Translations under genes and position numbers: made by a program
Notes under the pieces: model-generated
Told to the model about the DNA's origin: nothing
The model's input: only the letters and a program-made list of their open reading frames with translations
Databases searched by the model: none
DNA from: DATJUF01 sp035524095
Lineage (GTDB): Bacteria; Desulfobacterota; Binatia; Binatales; Binataceae
Direction: 5' to 3'
Assembly (NCBI GenBank): GCA_035524095.1
Contig: DATKPK010000284.1
Location: 1 to 15,611, forward strand
Length of the DNA: 15,611 nt
In this document: positions 7,228 through 15,521 of the stretch, one piece after another
How the letters are laid out: each line of letters opens with the position of its first letter
Position numbering within the stretch: position 1 is the stretch's first letter

Positions 7228-8292
7228 TCAGCACTCTTCCGAGCGGAAGTAGGGCAGCAAACCCGTTTCTGGGTGGCAGTTAACGTACTCGAAAATCTGG
7301 CCGGTCCCCGGCAGGACGGAAACCTCGTGCCAAAGCTTTAGTTTCAGGCTCGATCCGTATTCTTTGGCCATGGTTAGGAACTTCGCGAAGATCGCCAGAT
7401 GTGTTGGGTGACTCGCGGCCCATTTTTCCAAGTGCGCCAGAGTCAGAAAATAGCTCAGCGCGAAAGTCTTCTTTAGAGGCGAGCCGGTTCGATTTGTTTC
7501 CTCTGCGAAGCGCAAATCGCAGCAGCCAGACTCGTCAGCATGATCGCGAAGAAAATTCATTGCTTCGACGAGCGCCGGACGTACCAAGGCGTCGTATTCG
7601 GCCAGTTCGTTCCCGGTGGAGTCAGTCCAGTCCTGACCTGAGCGGATAACCGCGAGATTCTCCGGAGTGGCGACGCGAAGCCGGCGGCCAACTGTAGCCG
7701 CCGAGCCCAACCGTGGAAGACGCTCGCCGTGGAGACTAGTCAGATCGTCGTCGGCAGAGGCTTGAATGCGATCGCGCATACTACCCCAATAGTTATGCTC
7801 TCGGATGGGACCCACGACTGGACAGCCAGTCTTGGCCACTCCGACCAGCGTGTCGCGCGAGAAGATCGTTTCGAATCGATTCAGCGGCACTGTCAGAATC
7901 TCACGAAAATGCCCTCGCTGCTCGGCTGATCTGGCAGGGTCATTCCACCAGGCCTCGAAGCCCGATTGCTCCTTCCATCGCTCGTAGCGGCCAGGATCGG
8001 TCCAATAGGCAAATGACATGAGATTGTAGCATCCGGCGCGATCAATAAACCTCCCGTGTTCGAGGTTGTCGGGAGCATTTTCACAATCGAAGAACTCCAA
8101 CATTCGCGACGAGCTTCGGCTGTAATCATGTCATGGAAGCTGGGTTCCGAAATATCCCATGACGACCGGCGTTGTCTGACCTGAGAAGTTGGCCGCCCAC
8201 GCCAGCGCGGGCGGCTTCCAGTTCGGAGGCATATGCCGCGGTGCGGGATTAAGTGCAACGAGTTTACGAGACGGTGGCAGGTCTTTGCTCAC
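7228..8292 (-). CDS. oxd: Haem-containing aldoxime dehydratase, N-terminal region frameshifted
   Basis: This enzyme dehydrates aldoximes to nitriles (R-CH=NOH to R-CN plus water) using a b-type haem. The open part, ATG 8103 to 7228, encodes 291 aa. It holds the family's motifs: YWGSMRDR, PENLAVIRSGQDW, KLWHEVSV (probable haem-ligand His) and EYVNCHPETG (probable catalytic His). The family is about 350 aa, so about 60 residues are missing. They are found upstream in the same frame from GTG 8292, with AGGA before it: PPNWKPPALAWAANF and VVMGYFGTQ. The join is broken by TGA at 8133-8131. Dropping one base near 8139 and adding one near 8104 restores FHDMITAEARRE and then MLEFF, for a total of about 354 codons. 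Either sequencing error or true inactivation fits. No nitrilase or nitrile hydratase lies nearby. Confidence 0.85.
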
Positions 8293-8389
8293 AGCATTCC
8301 TAGCCTCTGAGAGACTGCGGGATTAGATCTGCAATATAGCACTTGGGTGCAGTCCTTCTTCTTGACTTCCACCAATTTTGGCAAGCTGA

Positions 8390-9595
8390 TCAGGTTTGTG
8401 TCGTGAAGCGGGTCGCCTCTTCAGAACCGCCGGTCGCGTTACCTTCACTGTAAGATTGCGCACCTGCGCCGGCGAGCTTGCCGCCATCTACGATTAGGTA
8501 TTCATTTCTGATCGGCCTGCCTTCGAACCAGCACTCAAGTATCTCGCGAGTCCCTGCTGCGTAACGACTTTCCGCCGACAGCGATGTACCTGAAATATGA
8601 GGTGTCATGCCGTGATGAGGCATCGTTCGCCACGGATGATCATTCGGCGCTGGTTGCGGAAACCAAACATCTCCCGCGTACCCTGCGAGCTGTCCGCTCT
8701 GCAGCGCTCTCACGATGGCGTCGCGATTGCAGATTTTGCCGCGTGCAGTGTTCACCAGGTACGCGCCGCGCTTCATCTTCGCCAGGAAAACGTCATTGAA
8801 AAGATTCTCGGTCTGCGGATGCAGCGGCGCGTTGATCGTCACCACGTCGCAGACTTTTGCCATGTCCTCGACGGTCGGATGCCACGCGACGCCCAATTCT
8901 TGTTCCACCGCTTCCGGTAAGCGCCCGCGATCAAAGTAGTGCAAGTGCACATCGAAGGGCTTCAGGCGGCGCATAATCGCAGTACCGATCCGGCCCGCTG
9001 CAACAGTGCCGACATGCATGCCCTCGAGGTCATACGAGCGCTCAACGCAGTCGGCGATATTCCATCCACTTTTGACTACCCATTGGTACGATGGAATGTA
9101 GTTGCGCACTAGCGCCAGGATCACGATGACGGCGTGTTCGGAGACGCTAATCGAATTCGAATAAGTCACCTCAGCTACAGTTATTCCCCGATCAATCGCA
9201 GCTTGCAGGTCGACATGATCTGAGCCGATGCCAGCGGTTATAGCGAGCTTCAGCTTCGGGGCCTTCGCGATGCGCTCTGCGGTTAGATAAGCGGGCCAGA
9301 ATGGCTGAGAGATTACTATTTCGGCGTCGGCTAGTTCTCGATCGAATTTGGAATTGGCGCCGTCCTTATCTGACGTGACCACGAACTGATGGCCAAGGCC
9401 TTCGAGGTATTTACGCAAACCGAGTTCGCCCGAGACGCTGCCCAGGAGAGTTCCAGGTTTGAAATCGATGGCTTTCGGCGTGGGCGTGGATTGGCCGCCA
9501 GGATAGTGGTCGATGACCGGGATGCCATCTCGTGCATAAGCCGGTGGGTACCCGTCAACTGGATCATCGAAAAGCACACAAACTATTTTCGCCAT
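8390..9595 (-). CDS. fdh: NAD-dependent formate dehydrogenase (metal-independent)
   Basis: This is a 401-aa D-2-hydroxyacid-dehydrogenase-type formate dehydrogenase (formate plus NAD+ to CO2 plus NADH), very close in motif order to the Pseudomonas sp. 101 enzyme. Visible with Met as 1: the ISQPFWPAYLT block, Asn147, the Rossmann motif AAGRIG (199-204), Asp222 selecting NAD, Arg285 in NTARGK, Gln314 in GDVWFPQPAP, and His333 in GMTPHISGT. The C-terminal GNATGGSEEAT is also typical. The ATG at 9595 follows AAGGA and matches the MAKIVCVLFDDP opening of relatives; a TTG at 9622 would add nine residues. Two cysteines sensitive to oxidation in other FDHs are Ser146 and Ala256 here. It is cytoplasmic. 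It is divergent from the HTH-PBP regulator, which may control it. Confidence 0.97.
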   Translation of the reverse strand: MAKIVCVLFDDPVDGYPPAYARDGIPVIDHYPGGQSTPTPKAIDFKPGTLLGSVSGELGLRKYLEGLGHQFVVTSDKDGANSKFDRELADAEIVISQPFWPAYLTAERIAKAPKLKLAITAGIGSDHVDLQAAIDRGITVAEVTYSNSISVSEHAVIVILALVRNYIPSYQWVVKSGWNIADCVERSYDLEGMHVGTVAAGRIGTAIMRRLKPFDVHLHYFDRGRLPEAVEQELGVAWHPTVEDMAKVCDVVTINAPLHPQTENLFNDVFLAKMKRGAYLVNTARGKICNRDAIVRALQSGQLAGYAGDVWFPQPAPNDHPWRTMPHHGMTPHISGTSLSAESRYAAGTREILECWFEGRPIRNEYLIVDGGKLAGAGAQSYSEGNATGGSEEATRFTTQT

Positions 9596-9619
9596 CTTCT
9601 TAATTCCTTGCGCTAAACT

Positions 9620-9638
9620 CAATCACCACTGATGATTG
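9620..9638. promoter_or_regulatory. Inverted repeat upstream of fdh
   Basis: CAATCA (9620-9625) and TGATTG (9633-9638) form a perfect 6-bp inverted repeat with a 7-bp spacer, 25 bp from the fdh start codon. It lies in the 194-bp gap between divergent fdh and the HTH-PBP gene. It could be an operator. A repeat this short can also occur by chance. Confidence 0.3.
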
Positions 9639-9789
9639 TTGGTTCATGCTTAAGCCTTTGGCGCTGCAACGAATTTCAAACCGTGACGACACAGCTCGAT
9701 TTGGTCGTGAGGAACTTACAGCGGAGCGAGCGTAGCCATTTTCCAACTCAGGCGATCTATGCCATGCTACCGGCGTTTGGACAAGCAAC

Positions 9790-11081
9790 ATGGCGAGTTC
9801 ATCGATGCGATTGTGCCGCTTGCGACGCTCTAAAGGGATGAGCCAGATTGAACTCGTCGGGCGTTGCGGCATTTCGCGCCAGGCGCTCGGGGCGATCGAA
9901 GCGGGCATCTATCAGCCAGGTGTTACGGTCGCGATGAAGCTCGCGCGCGAACTCGGGGAAACGGTCGAAAGTTTGTTTGGTGGCGGCGACGTCCATCAGT
10001 GCGAGGCTATCAACGCCATGTTGACGGTGGCGGGAGCTACCTCCGCTGACGGAATATCCGGCCGGGTAGTACTTGGACGCATCGGTGGCAAATTGGTCGC
10101 GATCCCCGAACCAAGACCAGGGCTTGGCTATCGCCAGCGAGCGGGAGGTTGCAGCAAGTCAACGGTAAGCAGGCGGCTGTGCAGACGATCCGTTCAACGG
10201 AAGAAATTGATTCGACGCTGCTGATCGCTGGTTGTGATCCCTCGGTCTCGATTCCTATTGATCGGATGGCTCGCAATGGTTCGCAAATGGGGGTCGTGGC
10301 ATTGCCATCTTCAAGCAGAAAATCGCTGACGGCATTGGCCACCGGCGCAGTACATGCGGCGGGCGTTCGTCTGCGTGACGCTGAAGGCGGCGACTATAAC
10401 CTCGAGCCGGTTCGCCTCGCCGCAGGCAAAAAGCGGATGGTCCTCTTTGCCTTTGCGAGTTGGGAGGTTGGCCTCGTCACGGCCAAGAGTGGTCCGCACC
10501 AGATCAGCAAGTTGGCAGAGCTGGCCCGCCCTGACGTCCGAATCATCAACCGGGAGAGCGGCTCGGGCGCGCGTCAGGCGCTGGACGAAGCTCTGGCCGG
10601 AGCAGGCATGAGCCCGCAACAAGTCACGGGATACGAAGACGAGATCGGCGGCCATCTGGAAGTAGCAGAGTCAGTGGCTAGCGGCCGCGCGACAACAGGT
10701 GTCACGATTCGAGTGGCGGCGGAGGCCTACGGGCTCGGCTTCATTCCGCTGCGCGAGGAGCGGTACGATCTGGTGATCGCCGAAAACCAACTGGAAGCGG
10801 CACCTGTGAGGCGCATGCTCGACGTGCCGCGATCACGCCGCTTCGCTGATGAAGTGGCGCAGCTTTGCGCGTATGACACATCGTGCATGGGTGACGAAGT
10901 TGCGCGCGTTAACTGTTGGAAAAATTTGAAACGAGGTAAATGCCATGGCAGCAGCGATTCCAGCAGCCGAAAGTGCTGCGGTAAAAATCAATCCGTCGGT
11001 GAGGGAATTCCTGCAAGGCCGCGCGAAACAGCTCTTGATTGGCGGCAAATGGATTCCGGCCAAATCCGGCAAAACCTTTGA
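9790..11081 (+). pseudogene. HTH (XRE-type) plus PBP-like-domain regulator, frameshifted
   Basis: The first frame (from ATG 9790) gives a Cro/C1-type HTH: GMSQIELVGRCGISRQALGAIEAG, broken here as GMSQIELVGR (16-25) and SRQALGAIEAG, then the linker VVLGRIGGKLVAIPEP. The second frame, from about 10149, continues with a periplasmic-binding-protein-like ligand domain: LLIAGCDPSVS, ALATGAVHAAGVRL, NRESGSGARQALDEAL and GYEDEIGGHLEVAESVASG. The family normally fuses the two in one protein. One missing base near 10147 (GGAGG-TTG) explains the break. The domain should end near AYDTSCMGDEVA (about 10905), but the frame runs on to 11081, overlapping the next gene by 137 bp; TAA at 10910 in another frame suggests a second indel. 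Members of this family sense small ligands, oxyanions being suspected for some. It may have regulated the divergent fdh or the ALDH genes. Confidence 0.75.
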
Positions 11082-12450
11082 GACCATCAATCCTTCCAAT
11101 GAAGAGGTTCTCGGGATCGTCTCGGAAGGTGACAAAGCCGATATAGACGAAGCGGTAAAAGCTGCGCGCGCAGCATTCGAGACCGGCAAATGGCCCGCCA
11201 TAGGACCGCATCAGCGCGCACGGTATCTGTTCAAAATTGCCGAATTGATCGACGCTCATGGCGATGAGTTAGCCGAACTGATCACGCTCGATAACGGCAA
11301 GCCGCTGGGTGAATCAACCGTCGAAGTCGGCCGGACCGCCGAAACCTTTCGCTATTACGCCGGCTGGGCTACGAAGTTCTACGGCGAGACCAATCCTTCG
11401 AATCCCAGCTTCTTCAACTACACGCTGCGTGAGCCCATCGGCGTATGCGGCCAGATCATTCCATGGAACGGCCCGCGTGCCACCATTAGCTGGAAGATCG
11501 CACCTGCTCTGGCCTTCGGCAACACGCTGGTCCTGAAGCCGGCGGAGCAAACTCCGCTCCCGGCGATTCGCATGGGCGAGTTGATTTGCGAAGCTGGGAT
11601 TCCGGATGGTGTTGTTAATATAGTCACCGGTTTCGGCGAGACAGCAGGGGCCGCGGTTGCGTCCCATCCCGATATCGACAAAGTCGCATTCACCGGCTCC
11701 ACTGAAGTCGGCAAGCTCATTCTTCAGGCCTCCTCCGGAAATCTCAAGCGTGTCTCGCTGGAACTCGGTGGCAAATCGCCCAACGTTATCTTCCCTGACG
11801 CCGACATGGATCAAGCTGTTGCGCTCTCAGCCACCGGCGTCTTTCGTAATCAAGGACAGGTCTGTTGCGCGGCGACGCGAATGTTCGTGCAAGAAGGCGT
11901 CTACGATGAATTCGCCGAGCGGATTGCCGCCAAGGCTGATCAAATCAAGCTCGGCCAGCCGCTGGATTCTTCCACCACGATGGGTCCACTGGTTTCGAGC
12001 GAACAGCATCAGCGGGTCCTGAACTATCTGAGGCTGGCGCAAGAAGAGGGCGCGCAGGCGAAGGCTGGCGGTGAGCGTGGTCCGCAGCCCAAGGGCTATT
12101 TCGTCAAACCGACGATCTATACCGGCGCGAAAAACGGTATGCGAATCGCGCGCGAAGAGATCTTTGGGCCGGTAGCCGTATTGATTCCGTTCAAAGATGA
12201 AAACGACGCCGTGCTGCAAGGCAACGATACTACTTACGGTCTCGGCGCGGGCGTTTGGACGAGCGACATCAGCCGGGCGCATAAAGTCGCGCGTGCACTT
12301 AGATCAGGTTCGGTATGGATCAATTGCTACGGTTTGATCGATCCTATTTCCCCCTTCGGTGGTTATAAACAATCGGGGTTTGGGCGTGAACTTGGTCCGC
12401 AGTCAGTGGATCTCTATACGCAGATTAAGTCGGTTTACATAAAACTCTAG
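10945..12450 (+). CDS. NAD(P)-dependent aldehyde dehydrogenase, first of a tandem pair
   Basis: This intact 501-aa aldehyde dehydrogenase of the ALDH1/2-like class oxidises an aldehyde to a carboxylate in the cytoplasm. Visible: IIPWN with Asn175 (transition-state Asn), LKPAEQ with Lys198, the Rossmann-type FTGSTEVG (249-256), general base Glu273 in LELGGKSP, catalytic Cys307 in NQGQVCC, EEIFGPV, and the C-terminal PFGGYKQSGFGRE. The ATG at 10945 has GAGG 8 bp upstream. The usual PWNFP reads PWNGPRAT here, a change in the substrate channel. It is followed after 59 bp by a close paralogue with the same N- and C-terminal wording, so the pair arose by tandem duplication. The substrate is unknown. 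With the aldoxime dehydratase and FDH nearby, aldehyde disposal is plausible. Confidence 0.95.
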   Translation: MAAAIPAAESAAVKINPSVREFLQGRAKQLLIGGKWIPAKSGKTFETINPSNEEVLGIVSEGDKADIDEAVKAARAAFETGKWPAIGPHQRARYLFKIAELIDAHGDELAELITLDNGKPLGESTVEVGRTAETFRYYAGWATKFYGETNPSNPSFFNYTLREPIGVCGQIIPWNGPRATISWKIAPALAFGNTLVLKPAEQTPLPAIRMGELICEAGIPDGVVNIVTGFGETAGAAVASHPDIDKVAFTGSTEVGKLILQASSGNLKRVSLELGGKSPNVIFPDADMDQAVALSATGVFRNQGQVCCAATRMFVQEGVYDEFAERIAAKADQIKLGQPLDSSTTMGPLVSSEQHQRVLNYLRLAQEEGAQAKAGGERGPQPKGYFVKPTIYTGAKNGMRIAREEIFGPVAVLIPFKDENDAVLQGNDTTYGLGAGVWTSDISRAHKVARALRSGSVWINCYGLIDPISPFGGYKQSGFGRELGPQSVDLYTQIKSVYIKL

Positions 12451-12509
12451 AAAGCAGAGATCACCGTATTTGGCTGACAGTTCAGCAAACTTTTACAGGA
12501 GAACAGAAA

Positions 12510-14082
12510 ATAGCAGCAGCAGTTCCATCTTCATTTGAACGAGCAACGGAGGGCGTCAAGTCGAGCGCCGTATTGGATTTCCTCAAGCGCCCGCAGCAGT
12601 TGCTGATCGGCGGCAAGTGGATGCCGTCGAAATCCGGCAAGACCTTCGAGACCATCAACCCCGCCAACGAAGAAGTCCTTGCGCTAGTTGCCGAAGGCGA
12701 TAAGGCCGATGTCGACGAGGCCGTCAAAGCCGCGCGCACTGCATTTGAAACCGGCAAGTGGTCAAGCATCAGTCCGCATCAGCGGACCCGCTATTTGCTT
12801 AAGGTTGCCGACCTCATCGACAAGTATGCGGACGAGCTCGCCGAGCTGGAAAGCCTCGACAATGGCAAACCGGTGTCGCAGGCCCGCACCATCGATATCG
12901 CGGGGGCAGCAGGCGTCTTCCGTTATTTCGCGGGATGGCCGACCAAAATCTACGGCGAGACCAATCCTTCCGATCCGGCATTCTTTAACTACACGTTACG
13001 CGAGCCGATCGGCGTATGCGGTCTCATCGTGCCGTGGAATTTCCCGCTGATGATGGCTGTGAACAGGCTTGCCCCGGCGTTGACCTGCGGCAACACGACG
13101 ATCCTGAAACCCGCTGAGCAGACGCCGCTTACTGCGCTTCGGCTGGGCGAGATATTTCAGGAAGCCGGCGCCGGCCACTGCTTCCCCGCTGCCATCGTCA
13201 TCGCCTCCGCGCTCCCGATAGCTCTTGAGCACCATTCCCGACGGCGTGGTCAATATCGTCACGGGCTTCGGTCCCGGTGCTGGCAGCTCTATCGTTGAGC
13301 ATCCCGATATCGACAAGATCAGCTTCACGGGCTCGACCGAAGTCGGCAAGTTGATCCTCCAAGCCTCCGCCGGGAATCTGAAGCGCGTCTTGTTGGAACT
13401 TGGCGGCAAGTCGCCCAATATTATCTTCCCCGACTTCGATATGAAGTTGGCGGCGCGCAATGCCATGAACGGCGTCTTTTTCAATTCCGGCCAGGTATGT
13501 GCAGCGGGTACGCGGATTTTCGTCCAGCGCGACATTTACGAGGAGTTCGTCGATGAACTCACGAAAGTCAGTGCAGGCATGCAGCCCGGCAATCCGCTTG
13601 ACCCCAAAACCCGGCTCGGCCCCGTCGTTTCGCGCGAACAATATGATCGCGTGAATGGCTATATCGAAGCCGGCAAGGGCGAGGGCGCGCGCGTCACGAT
13701 TGGCGGTGGCGTTGAAAGCGGCAAAGGCTATTTCGTCAAGCCGACGATCTTCGCCGATGTCAAAAACGATATGAAAATCGCCCGCGAAGAAATCTTCGGA
13801 CCCGTCGCGGCAACGATTCCTTTCAAAGACGAGAATGACGCAGTCTTCCAGGGCAACGACACGACCTACGGTCTCGCCGCGGCAGTCTGGACCAACGATA
13901 TCAGCCGCGCCCATAAAGTCGCCCGCGCTCTCAAAGCTGGCACGGTATGTGTGAACTGCTACGGAATGATCGATACCGGCATGCCCTTCGGCGGCTACAA
14001 GCAGTCGGGCTTCGGCCGCGAGGGCAGCAAGCACGTGCTCGATCTGTTCACGCAGATCAAGTCCGTTTACATCAAGCTCTAA
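12510..14082 (+). pseudogene. Aldehyde dehydrogenase, second paralogue, disrupted by 64-bp insertion and lost start
   Basis: This is a close paralogue of the preceding ALDH. The first part reads in frame from 12510: AAAVPSS follows an ATA codon where the paralogue has ATG, 7 bp after AGGAG (12496-12500). An in-frame TTG at 12573 could serve but would drop 21 residues and has no ribosome site. The frame breaks after the codons for QEAG. Bases 13170-13233 (64 bp) have no counterpart in the paralogue, and IPDGVVNIVTGFG then resumes at 13234 in another frame. Removing those 64 bp gives 503 codons, against 502 for the paralogue. The catalytic residues survive (PWNFP, ELGGKSP, GQVC). The upstream piece alone ends at 13298 and cannot be active without the Cys. 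It is probably a recent pseudogene. Confidence 0.85.
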
Positions 14083-14107
14083 CTCTCACAAAAGGACGGT
14101 ATCTCGG

Positions 14108-14150
14108 GAAGGCGGTCTGATATGATTCGAGTCATTATCAGGCCGCCTTC
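14108..14150. terminator. Strong hairpin between convergent genes, probable bidirectional terminator
   Basis: GAAGGCGGTCTGATA (14108-14122) plus TGA pairs with TCAT plus TATCAGGCCGCCTTC (14136-14150) with one G-T wobble and a one-base bulge. The loop is about TTCGAG. The stem of about 18 bp lies between the stop of the second ALDH (14082) and the stop of the convergent Mop gene (14175). There is no long U tract on either side, so termination is inferred from position and stability. Confidence 0.7.
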
Positions 14151-14174
14151 AACTTCGATTCTCGGACTAAACTT

Positions 14175-14381
14175 TTAGTCCTTATGGATCATCACTTCGG
14201 TGGCCTTGATGACTGCCGTGACTTTATCTCCGACCTTCAGACCCATTTCCTCGGCGCTGCGTTTAGTGATCACTGACTCGACGACCTCGTCGCCGACTTT
14301 AACCGTAATCAGTGCGGTCACCGTGCCGAGGAGAACTTCAGTGATCACTCCCTTGAGATGATTCCGTGCGCTAAGTGCCAT
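14175..14381 (-). CDS. Molbindin-type Mop/TOBE-domain protein
   Basis: This is a 68-aa single-domain protein of the molybdenum-pterin binding (Mop) family. The pattern SARNHLKGVITEVLLGTV, then ALITVKVGDEVVESVITKRS, then LKVGDKVTAVIKATEVMI is the canonical OB-like Mop fold, and the length equals classical molbindins. Such proteins assemble into hexamers that store molybdate or tungstate in the cytoplasm. I chose ATG 14381, which starts MALSARN and has GGAAAGGA upstream, over an in-frame ATG at 14447 that would add 22 unrelated residues. It stands alone, convergent with the ALDH pair and divergent from the M24 gene. No Mo transporter or Mo enzyme is visible in the window; the FDH here needs no metal. 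Confidence 0.9.
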   Translation of the reverse strand: MALSARNHLKGVITEVLLGTVTALITVKVGDEVVESVITKRSAEEMGLKVGDKVTAVIKATEVMIHKD

Positions 14382-14576
14382 AGGGCAATGATTCCTTTCC
14401 ATCGCGATTCCGCCTATGACCGTCGGGCCGACCCTGTCGGCGTTCACTGGCGGTAGGGTTATCCTGTCGTCATGGATCAGGCGCGGACAGGCCTCTTTGG
14501 TACTTGCGCGTGAGCTTTGCCACGGAAGGCATCATCATACTTAGCAATTTCGACGAAATGACGGAGTAGATTCAAC

Positions 14577-15257
14577 ATGGATTTGCAGACGCTGGAAAAA
14601 ACCGGACCGAATTTCTCGCTCGCAGGCTTGATGAGTGCCCGCGACAAGACTCAAGAAGCAATCTCGCTGATCGCCGATGCGATCAAACCTGGCATGCTCG
14701 AAGAAGACGCCCGCCAAATCGCCAAAGAAACTCTCACGCGTTTGGGCTCAGTCAAAGGCTGGCACAAGATCCTCATCCGTTTCGGCCCCAATACGATCAA
14801 AGATTTCGTCGAGCCGTCGGAGCCGAACGTGCGCCTGGCCGATGGCGATCTCTTCTTCCTCGATATCGGTCCGATTTGGGACGGTACAGAAGGTGATGGA
14901 GGGGAGACTTTCGTCGTCGGGCAACACCCCGACCCCGACATGCGGCGCTGCGTCGACGCCGTCAAACAGATTTTCGTCATTGTCAGGAAGCAATGGTTGA
15001 CGAGCGGAATGACCGGTAAAGAACTCTATGATTTTGCCGCCAGAACCACCGCCGATATGGGCTGGGTGCTCAACATGGACCTGACTGGCCATCGCTTGTC
15101 AGACTACCCACATCGAGCGCTCTATGATGGAACTCTGGGTGCCGTCTCAATCCGTCCTTCGCCCAATCTATGGATACTTGAGGTTCAAATTCGCCGTCCA
15201 ACGAAGGCTATCGGAGCATTCTTCGAAGACCTGCTGCTCGAGGATTCGGCTGACTGA
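14577..15257 (+). CDS. M24-family metallopeptidase (pita-bread fold), short form
   Basis: This is a 226-aa protein with the creatinase/methionine-aminopeptidase fold only; it lacks the extra N-terminal domain of aminopeptidase P. The five metal ligands of the family can be placed: Asp96 (FFLDIGP), Asp107 (TEGDGG, 11 residues on), His172 (TGHRLS), Glu202 (ILEVQI) and Glu217 (GAFFEDLL). A two-metal hydrolase acting on a Xaa-Pro peptide or a small substrate is expected; non-peptidase members exist, so the substrate is open. The ATG at 14577 has GGAG about 10 bp upstream. It ends 54 bp before the first 49-bp IS-end unit. The 195-bp gap to the divergent Mop gene holds no other gene that I can see. 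Confidence 0.88.
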   Translation: MDLQTLEKTGPNFSLAGLMSARDKTQEAISLIADAIKPGMLEEDARQIAKETLTRLGSVKGWHKILIRFGPNTIKDFVEPSEPNVRLADGDLFFLDIGPIWDGTEGDGGETFVVGQHPDPDMRRCVDAVKQIFVIVRKQWLTSGMTGKELYDFAARTTADMGWVLNMDLTGHRLSDYPHRALYDGTLGAVSIRPSPNLWILEVQIRRPTKAIGAFFEDLLLEDSAD

Positions 15258-15311
15258 GAGCCGCGCGCCCCCCGCACACTGGACCACGGCCACAATTACC
15301 GAACCGTGCAC

Positions 15312-15521
15312 TGACCTGTCCCGGAAATTCGGACCGACCGGAAGTAGAGAAAGCGGCCTGCGTGATCCGGTTGACCTGTCCCGGAAATTCGGACCGACCG
15401 GAAGTAGAGAAAGCGGCCTGCTGACCTGTCCCGGAAATTCGGACCGACCGGAAGTAGAGAAAGCGGCCTGCGTGACCTGTCCCGGAAATTCGGACCGACC
15501 GGAAGTAGAGAAAGCGGCCTG
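15312..15521 (+). repeat. Four near-tandem copies of a 49-bp IS-end unit
   Basis: Identical 49-bp units beginning TGACCTGTCCCGG and ending AAGCGGCCTG occur at 15312-15360, 15372-15420, 15422-15470 and 15473-15521. The linkers differ: CGTGATCCGGT, then C, then CG. The last unit continues into the rest of the terminal repeat (CGTGATCCGGTTTAAG). The left window end has only one unit. Units 1 and 4 share the following CGTGATCCGGT, so unit 1 looks like a longer truncated copy. Frames read through the array only as repeats and encode nothing credible. Confidence 0.95.

Noticed and set aside
8131..8133. TGA as selenocysteine in the aldoxime dehydratase
   Set aside because: Codons around it do not resemble the family; a two-indel correction explains it better, and no SECIS-like hairpin was evident by eye.
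15312..15521. CRISPR array
   Set aside because: The 49-bp units are separated by only 1 to 11 bp, so there are no spacers, and the unit equals the IS terminus.
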